Of a DNA stretch of 28,219 nucleotides, positions 24,362 through 28,219 are shown piece after piece. The notes beneath the pieces are model-generated. The model worked only from the letters and a program-made list of their open reading frames with translations, was not told the origin of the DNA and did not search any database. Origin of the DNA: a virus; the IMG/VR virus record IMGVR_UViG_3300030110_002737, positions 15,374 through 43,592 of that record. One strand, written 5' to 3'. A program made the position numbers and the translations under genes. Numbering within the stretch: position 1 is the first letter of the stretch; the number at the start of each line of letters is the position of its first letter.

Positions 24362-24612
24362 ATTACTGGTATTGTTCCAAGATCATCAAAGGTAGTTGAT
24401 ATTGCTCCCCCATCATTACCTTCATCATCCATCATAGGAATTAACCAATATTTATTGTCTAAACAAATGGCGACCGGTCTTTTGTACCACATATTATCCT
24501 CCATTTCTTTATCATCTATATATTCTACTTTGGTAATTTTTCTTCCTATTAAATTTTTAGAAATTTTATTAGTCCAGTATTTTTCTACTTCTTCTTTAGT
24601 GTAATTTTTCAT
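24358..24612 (-). CDS. Hypothetical 84-aa protein
   Basis: MKNYTKEEVEKYWTNKISKN…; a helical N-terminus, then beta-like strands (RKITKVEYIDD, PVAICLDNKYWLIPMMDDEG) and a C-terminal GGAISTTFDDLGTIPVI. The YWLIPMMDDEGNDGGAI segment looks like a compact beta domain and is reminiscent of small early phage proteins, but I cannot name a family. It is joined to the 59-aa gene by ATGA and separated from the upstream gene by two bases. Confidence 0.6.
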   Translation of the reverse strand: MKNYTKEEVEKYWTNKISKNLIGRKITKVEYIDDKEMEDNMWYKRPVAICLDNKYWLIPMMDDEGNDGGAISTTFDDLGTIPVI

Positions 24613-24614
24613 AA

Positions 24615-24842
24615 TTAATTAATTTGATTTTTAATACTTTTCATAACATCTTCAATAATAGCATTGTATTTTTCCCATTCTTCTTTGTCGTTTATGTCCG
24701 GAACATTTCCAAACTCTTCAGTCGTTCTACACAATACTAACTCTTCATTTATATAATCTACTATTCCTTTAGCAGTCCAGTAAACTTTTTCTTTATATTT
24801 CATCTCTTCTATCATTGTAGTCCAGTTAGTGTCTTTTTTCAT
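24615..24842 (-). CDS. Hypothetical 75-aa protein
   Basis: MKKDTNWTTMIEEMKYKEKV…; a charged helical protein with YWTAKGIVDYINEELVLCRT in the middle and an acidic-to-basic C-terminus. It overlaps the upstream 45-aa ORF by ATGA (24839-24842) and ends two bases before the next gene's first base. No motif is recognised. Confidence 0.55.
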   Translation of the reverse strand: MKKDTNWTTMIEEMKYKEKVYWTAKGIVDYINEELVLCRTTEEFGNVPDINDKEEWEKYNAIIEDVMKSIKNQIN

Positions 24843-24976
24843 AATTTATATTCTATTATATTGTCTTCTATTAATTTTTGCTCAACTTCTCTTAGTGTCC
24901 ATACATAGCCACCTTCCTCATAAAATTCTTTATAAAATCTCAAGAATTTAAAACTATATTTATATTGATAAGCCAT
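24839..24976 (-). CDS. 45-aa aromatic peptide
   Basis: MAYQYKYSFKFLRFYKEFYE … TLREVEQKLIEDNIIEYKL. Although only 45 codons, it is locked between neighbours: its start directly follows the TAA of the 59-aa ORF (TAAATG) and its TGA overlaps the next ATG (ATGA). The N-terminal half is unusually rich in Tyr and Phe. Function unknown. Confidence 0.55.
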   Translation of the reverse strand: MAYQYKYSFKFLRFYKEFYEEGGYVWTLREVEQKLIEDNIIEYKL

Positions 24977-25156
24977 TTATTTAATTATAGCAATAGAAGA
25001 ATCTACATTATTTAAGTGGTTTTTAATTCTTGTTAATTTATTATTAAGTTTATGTATCATTTTTAAATAATCACTATCATCTTCAATATAATTAGTTAAG
25101 TTGTGTCCTACAATCATTTGCAGATATAGTATTTCATTTATGTTTAATTCTTCCAT
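24977..25156 (-). CDS. 59-aa helical peptide
   Basis: MEELNINEILYLQMIVGHNL … RIKNHLNNVDSSIAIIK. The ATG lies two bases beyond the stop of the 173-aa gene, and its TAA abuts the next ATG. It is helical with regular hydrophobic spacing and two Met-rich turns, resembling a small dimerising peptide. No family is recognised. Confidence 0.55.
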   Translation of the reverse strand: MEELNINEILYLQMIVGHNLTNYIEDDSDYLKMIHKLNNKLTRIKNHLNNVDSSIAIIK

Positions 25157-25158
25157 TG

Positions 25159-25680
25159 TTATTTAATTTTATTTATTTCTGAATATAATAAAGGTTGAGG
25201 TTTACTCTCTTCATTATCTTTTATTTTAATTTTATAAAACTCTCCCATAGGGCTATCGTGATGGCTTATTCTTACTTCATACTCTCCCTCCTTTTCTTTT
25301 GTGATATAATATGTTAAGTCACATTTAGGAGCAATCTCTCTAAATATATCTTCTCCTTTTTTTAATTCAAACTCTTTATATCCTTCTCTATTTCTCCATC
25401 CCATATTTCTTCCCTCTACATATATTGTTTTACCTATATGCTTTTTAAATTCATCTTCTAAATCCCATAAAAAATATTCCCAATGGTTTTCTCCTATATA
25501 ATAATCATTAAGAAAATGATCTTCAATTTCTTTATCAGTAACATCAGATGGTTTTCTTTCTTCATCCCATAATATACTAACAAGAAACTCTTGTTTATCT
25601 CTTTCAAAATAATCTATTTCGTTTTGTATGTAGGCAGAAACATCATAAAATGTTTCCCAAATGTATGTAGTATTATTCAT
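25159..25680 (-). CDS. Hypothetical acidic protein, 173 aa
   Basis: MNNTTYIWETFYDVSAYIQN…; an acidic, aromatic-rich protein. Notable stretches are DKEIEDHFLNDYYIGENHWE, the Arg/Trp-rich EGRNMGWRNREGYKEF and a strand pair near the end (LTYYITKEKEGEYEVRISHH). These aromatic-acidic features are common among phage early proteins of unknown function. No catalytic pattern could be assigned. It is followed without gaps by a series of tiny ORFs. Confidence 0.6.
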   Translation of the reverse strand: MNNTTYIWETFYDVSAYIQNEIDYFERDKQEFLVSILWDEERKPSDVTDKEIEDHFLNDYYIGENHWEYFLWDLEDEFKKHIGKTIYVEGRNMGWRNREGYKEFELKKGEDIFREIAPKCDLTYYITKEKEGEYEVRISHHDSPMGEFYKIKIKDNEESKPQPLLYSEINKIK

Positions 25681-25744
25681 AATTTTAATATATATTTAAT
25701 TAATAACTTTTGTAAAAATAATAAATAAATTTAATATAAACAAA

Positions 25745-26395
25745 TTATAAAAGATTAAATTCATTGTGTAATCTTGCATTATAAGATGATGTCTCTTGTT
25801 CTATTGCACTATCTAACATACTATCAATGCACTTTATACAATCATTTTTAACATCATCATATGTATAAAATTTATATTTTTCATCAGTTAAATGGCGTAG
25901 TTGTGATTCAGACAATCTATTTTCTATATCATCTTGAAAATTTACATCCCAATCTTTAATAATTTTTTGTGCTTCTTCCAAATTCATATCGTACAAATGA
26001 GCATAATCAAATCCCATCCAATGTAAAGGAGTTTTAGAATTTATCTCTACATTCATTCCACAACCTAAATATGTAACCTCAGAAGGAATCCAATATACTG
26101 GGCAATGTCCTAACTCAATTCCCCTATAATCTTCTTCATAATCACAATAATCAACTAAGTATATTTGATTATATTGAAACAATCCATCCTTATCCCTTTC
26201 TCCAGTTCTTACCTCTACATATTCCGGAACACCTATATAAGAAACCCAATGGCTATTCCTTATTAATTTAAAACAATAATAAACCCCTCTGTGATTTGAA
26301 ACCAAATAATGTCTTTGGTTTTCTAATTGGTTTTCTTGTTCCTTTACTTTGTCTCTTAATTCAATGATTCTATTTTCAATCGCTATATTTTCCAT
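25745..26395 (-). CDS. Uncharacterised phage protein with 'GFDYAHLYD' motif, 216 aa
   Basis: Start chosen at ATG 26395 (MENIAIENRIIELRDKVKEQ): a longer GTG form (24 extra residues) would begin upstream of a good promoter-like element, so it is unlikely. The N-terminal 35 residues form a coiled coil. The centre has VTYLGCGMNVEI and HWMGFDYAHLYDMNLEEAQK, reminiscent of a widespread uncharacterised phage family with a 'GGLTYxG…WWIGFDxAHxGD' pattern. The C-terminus is helical with two Cys (NDCIKCIDSMLDS). The function of that family is not known to me. Confidence 0.6.
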   Translation of the reverse strand: MENIAIENRIIELRDKVKEQENQLENQRHYLVSNHRGVYYCFKLIRNSHWVSYIGVPEYVEVRTGERDKDGLFQYNQIYLVDYCDYEEDYRGIELGHCPVYWIPSEVTYLGCGMNVEINSKTPLHWMGFDYAHLYDMNLEEAQKIIKDWDVNFQDDIENRLSESQLRHLTDEKYKFYTYDDVKNDCIKCIDSMLDSAIEQETSSYNARLHNEFNLL

Positions 26396-26430
26396 AATAA
26401 ATAAATTTAAGTTAATAATTAATTTTTGAG

Positions 26431-26438
26431 CAAATTTA
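26431..26438 (-). promoter_or_regulatory. Candidate -7 element TAAATTTG
   Basis: On the - strand this reads TAAATTTG, matching TAnnTTTG, 35 nt before the ATG at 26395. It lies directly below the terminator of the upstream gene, where a new transcription unit would be expected to start. A TTG lies 13 nt upstream of it, too close for the usual -33 spacing. Confidence 0.4.
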
Positions 26439-26498
26439 AATGGTATGTAGTCAAGTTTTCTGACCACCTCTTTTTGCTTTGCAATATTAATTTATAAG

Positions 26499-26517
26499 TG
26501 TGCAAAGTAATTGCACA
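26499..26517. repeat. Inverted repeat TGTGCAA-AGTAA-TTGCACA
   Basis: A perfect 7-bp inverted repeat with a five-base spacer, abutting the terminator at 26517-26542 and about 60 bp upstream (in - strand sense) of the TAAATTTG element. The dyad form and position suit a repressor or activator site for the next unit, or a second hairpin backing up the terminator. Confidence 0.4.
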
Positions 26518-26542
26518 AAAAAACCCAGTTACTTGAACTGGG
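26517..26542 (-). terminator. Intrinsic terminator after the 93-aa gene
   Basis: On the - strand: CCCAGTT-CAAGT-AACTGGG followed by seven T's. Perfect 7-bp stem, five-base loop and U-tract, 36 nt beyond the stop at 26579. Clear rho-independent form. Confidence 0.9.
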
Positions 26543-26578
26543 CATTTTGGATCTAAAGTTGTGTTTTTAATTTCAGGA

Positions 26579-26860
26579 TCAGGGCAATATAATTGCTTCA
26601 AGTTTTAATTTTTCTGAACATTCTGACCCTTCAAAATATATTGAGGTATCTGTGTGATTATGTATTTCAAAATTATTGTCTTGAATCTCTTGCTCAATTT
26701 TAGCTAAAGTTTGTTTATATACTTCTCTTGCTTCTTCTTCTGTTGTAAAGTAAAATGAAGAGTTGTAGTCCAATAAACCCTGATAATGATGTACAGCATA
26801 AATGAATTTAATATCTTTCAATTTTGCTTGTTTTAGTACAGCTTTTTGTTGTATTAACAT
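26579..26860 (-). CDS. Hypothetical 93-aa protein
   Basis: MLIQQKAVLKQAKLKDIKFI…; a basic N-terminus followed by YAVHHYQGLLDYNSSFYFTT, a helix EEEAREVYKQTLAKIEQEIQ, and beta-like IHNHTDTSIYFEGSECSEKL. The strand-helix-strand order suggests a small alpha/beta domain. No family is recognised. It is the last gene of its unit, ended by a clear intrinsic terminator. Between it and the upstream gene is the 10-bp palindrome GCAATATTGC (26884-26893). Confidence 0.6.
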   Translation of the reverse strand: MLIQQKAVLKQAKLKDIKFIYAVHHYQGLLDYNSSFYFTTEEEAREVYKQTLAKIEQEIQDNNFEIHNHTDTSIYFEGSECSEKLKLEAIILP

Positions 26861-26895
26861 AGTGTTATTTATTTAATTTTGTTGCAATATTGCGT

Positions 26896-27456
26896 TTAAA
26901 ATAAAGAGAGTTGTAATTCCGGCTGACTCTCTGTTTTCTCTTGTTTGTTACCCATTTCAATTAATTCTTCTTTTGTCCAAACTTCATCAGGGCTTAACCA
27001 TTGGAATAATATTCCGGTTTCTCTACATTCCTGAATTTCTTTTCTTTTGGTTTCTAATCTTGCTTTTTTCCTTTCAATATATCCAGTTTCTACTTTTTCC
27101 CATGCGTTGTTCATATGTTCTTCTGTATAAATATCATCTTGTTCTGTATAATAAGATTCTTCTTCAAATACTTTGTCACATAAATTTACCTCTTCTTTAT
27201 TGTTTTCATAAACCATCTGTAAACGATACAAGCACCAATCGTTTTGTTTCCAGTATTTTTTTCCATACTGGATAGATTCGTTTTTATCTTCTGTTAGATA
27301 CTCAATTATATCTGTCTGACTCCTGAAGCTGTTTATATATCTATCATCTGTTTTACTCCTTTGCAAATGATGTTGGTATAGTTCAGGAATATCAGTTCTT
27401 AATAACCAGTTAAGATGATTTTCAGGGTCTAATTTTTTATATGGTTTTGTGTTCAC
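26896..27456 (-). CDS. Early protein with C-terminal sliding-clamp-binding motif QLSLF
   Basis: 186 aa, translated from GTG at 27456 (MNTKPYKKLDPENHLNW). The body is charged, helical and rich in Trp, Tyr and Glu (YGKKYWKQNDWCLYRLQMVY; EESYYTEQDDIYTEEHMNNA), with a Lys/Arg/Glu-rich helix (IERKKARLETKRKEIQECRE). The last residues, after a short flexible stretch, are QPELQLSLF. QLSLF is the canonical bacterial beta-clamp-binding pentapeptide (QL[S/D]LF), and an exposed C-terminal location is typical of true clamp ligands. The protein may therefore act at the host replication clamp, to recruit or to inhibit. The body matches no family I know. Confidence 0.65.
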   Translation of the reverse strand: MNTKPYKKLDPENHLNWLLRTDIPELYQHHLQRSKTDDRYINSFRSQTDIIEYLTEDKNESIQYGKKYWKQNDWCLYRLQMVYENNKEEVNLCDKVFEEESYYTEQDDIYTEEHMNNAWEKVETGYIERKKARLETKRKEIQECRETGILFQWLSPDEVWTKEELIEMGNKQEKTESQPELQLSLF

Positions 27457-27497
27457 TTGTTTGTGATTAATTTTGCGAGGATTAGTCCTCTACTACG

Positions 27498-27523
27498 AAA
27501 AGCCCAGTATTTTCATACTGAGC
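27498..27523 (-). terminator. Intrinsic terminator with GAAA tetraloop
   Basis: On the - strand: GCTCAGTAT-GAAA-ATACTGGGC (nine pairs including one T-G) followed by TTTT. The GNRA-type loop and short T-run fit an intrinsic terminator, 26 nt past the stop at 27549. A second small dyad, GAGGA-CTAA-TCCTC, lies just downstream near 27475-27490. Confidence 0.7.
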
Positions 27524-27548
27524 CAATCGCAGAACAAACAAAAATTTG

Positions 27549-27848
27549 TTAGCCGATACGAGGAACAAAAAATGGTTCTTCTTTGGCTATGTTTGTAAAA
27601 TCGTGTACCACATCAAAAACCGAATAATCGTTTTTAAGTACAAGTTCCACCCATTCCGGAGCAGTTGCAAAAACTATCTCGCATTGTTCCATTGGGTTAA
27701 TATTTTCATCTTTAAAGATGTTATTCATTGCTTGATAAGGCATTGTCAAGTAAAGTTTTAATATCGTTTCATCTTTCTGTGTTCTGTACAGAATAGAATT
27801 AATGTTGTCGTTGATATAGTTTAAAAAATGTTCTTCCCTGTTTTTCAT
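27549..27848 (-). CDS. Hypothetical 99-aa protein
   Basis: MKNREEHFLNYINDNINSIL…; N-terminal helix, then YRTQKDETILKLYLTMPYQA and an acidic, hydrophobic C-terminal half (CEIVFATAPEWVELVLKNDY). No family is recognised. It is flanked by a long palindrome upstream (27887-27908) and a terminator downstream, so it may be a single-gene unit. Confidence 0.55.
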   Translation of the reverse strand: MKNREEHFLNYINDNINSILYRTQKDETILKLYLTMPYQAMNNIFKDENINPMEQCEIVFATAPEWVELVLKNDYSVFDVVHDFTNIAKEEPFFVPRIG

Positions 27849-27886
27849 TTGTTAGTAAGTTAATTAAGGCACTATTGCCGACATTG

Positions 27887-27908
27887 ACAAGAGCAAATTT
27901 GCTCTTGT
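27887..27908. repeat. Perfect 22-bp palindrome
   Basis: ACAAGAGCAAA is followed immediately by its reverse complement TTTGCTCTTGT, giving a perfect 22-bp dyad with no spacer. It lies between the right-edge gene (stop at 27939) and the 99-aa gene (start 27848). No T-run follows on the - strand (TCAATG), so it is a poor terminator; a dimeric-regulator operator or mRNA hairpin are alternatives. Confidence 0.65.
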
Positions 27909-27938
27909 TTCGCTTCGTTAAAGCTCTTCAGAATGTCT

Positions 27939-28217
27939 CTAAAAGTTATTATAAGAAGGCATACGTTTTTGATAGTGCGCTTCCTTATAGCTTCTGTGTA
28001 AATTTTGAAATAGTGTATATTGTGCGTGGAATAGCATATCCATTCCACAACCTGAAATCCTCCCATTTTTATCGCATCCGGCAAGATTTAGAATAAATGG
28101 ATTTGTAATTCTTCTAAGTTTGTTTCTATATATATAAGCAAGACGGATTTTTCTACTCATTCCGGATTTGCTGACACTATCAACGCCACAATAAAAACGA
28201 CCATTTAAAAGTGCGTT
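27939..28217 (-). CDS. Conserved hypothetical protein, 5' end beyond the window
   Basis: The frame runs open to the right edge: …NALLNGRFYCGVDSVSKSGM then SRKIRLAYIYRNK, LNLAGCDKNGRISGCGMDML and HYQKRMPSYNNF at the C-terminus. The ATG at 28160 lies inside the conserved-looking VSKSGMSRKI segment, so it is an internal Met and the gene is 5'-truncated here. At least 92 residues are visible. The 'VSxSGMSRxI … GCGMDM' arrangement looks like a compact conserved phage/mobile-element family, but I cannot assign a function. Overlapping ORFs in other frames have less plausible composition. Confidence 0.65.
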   Translation of the reverse strand, partial: NALLNGRFYCGVDSVSKSGMSRKIRLAYIYRNKLRRITNPFILNLAGCDKNGRISGCGMDMLFHAQYTLFQNLHRSYKEAHYQKRMPSYNNF

Positions 28218-28219
28218 TT

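Noticed and set aside
26419-26601. 60-codon - strand ORF (MKQLYCPDPEIKN…)
   Set aside because: It contains the complete intrinsic terminator at 26517-26542 and the neighbouring dyad, and no overlap junction supports it.
26973-27275. 100-codon + strand ORF rich in Leu, Phe and Tyr
   Set aside because: It is the complement of the Lys/Glu-rich 186-aa protein; its hydrophobic composition is an antisense artefact.
27872-28084. 70-codon - strand ORF and the overlapping + strand ORF 27875-28096
   Set aside because: Both lie across the better-supported gene at 27939-28217 and show Cys/Ile/Phe-rich composition typical of out-of-frame translation.

Overview
The window (28,219 bp, strongly AT-rich) looks like part of a tailed, probably short-tailed (podovirus-like) phage infecting a Bacteroidota host, most likely a flavobacterium. 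Evidence for the host: genes start from A/T-rich leaders (…AATT-ATG) with almost no Shine-Dalgarno sequences; several candidate promoters carry the Bacteroidota -7 element TAnnTTTG; and the primase has a VirE_N/BT4734-like domain common in that phylum. No tRNA, rRNA, CRISPR array, insertion sequence, integrase or lysis gene was seen. Family assignments come from reading motifs, not from database searches.

Left arm (1-13,725, + strand) is a virion module. It begins inside a large tail protein resembling the muzzle/stabilisation protein of crAss-like phages. Next come a 58-aa tail-associated peptide, a 255-aa structural protein, a GNAT-like protein, and three tightly packed internal-virion candidates of 327, 696 and 2042 aa. 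That small-medium-giant order is analogous to the T7 gp14-gp15-gp16 ejection proteins. A small acidic ORF ends the module and overlaps tail-to-tail with the opposing operon.

Central arm (13,709-21,937, - strand) is a replication/recombination module. In transcription order it holds small unknown proteins and a zinc-ribbon protein, a roughly 150-nt intergenic leader rich in inverted repeats, a DUF3310-like protein, a free-standing DnaA domain-IV-like protein, a Rad52/Erf-like annealing protein, a RecE/Cas4-like PD-(D/E)XK exonuclease, an SSB-like protein with a DPDLPF tail, a strong intrinsic terminator, a VirE_N primase/SF3-like helicase fusion, an SNF2-type helicase and a VRR-NUC nuclease. 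Exonuclease, annealing protein and SSB-like protein would form a recombination set; primase-helicase, SNF2 and VRR-NUC would serve replication and branched-DNA processing.

Right arm (22,116-28,219, - strand) is an accessory early region of small, mostly unrecognised proteins in ATGA-overlapping strings, divided by intrinsic terminators and candidate promoters. It includes a DUF1281/Api92-like protein and a protein ending in the sliding-clamp-binding peptide QLSLF. The last gene runs off the right edge.

The most interesting signals are the structured intergenic leader at 21.66-21.81 kb, two intrinsic terminators placed 11-17 nt before start codons (suggesting attenuation or antitermination, notably in front of the primase), the clamp-binding tail, and a 14-bp promoter-like sequence shared by the two arms.
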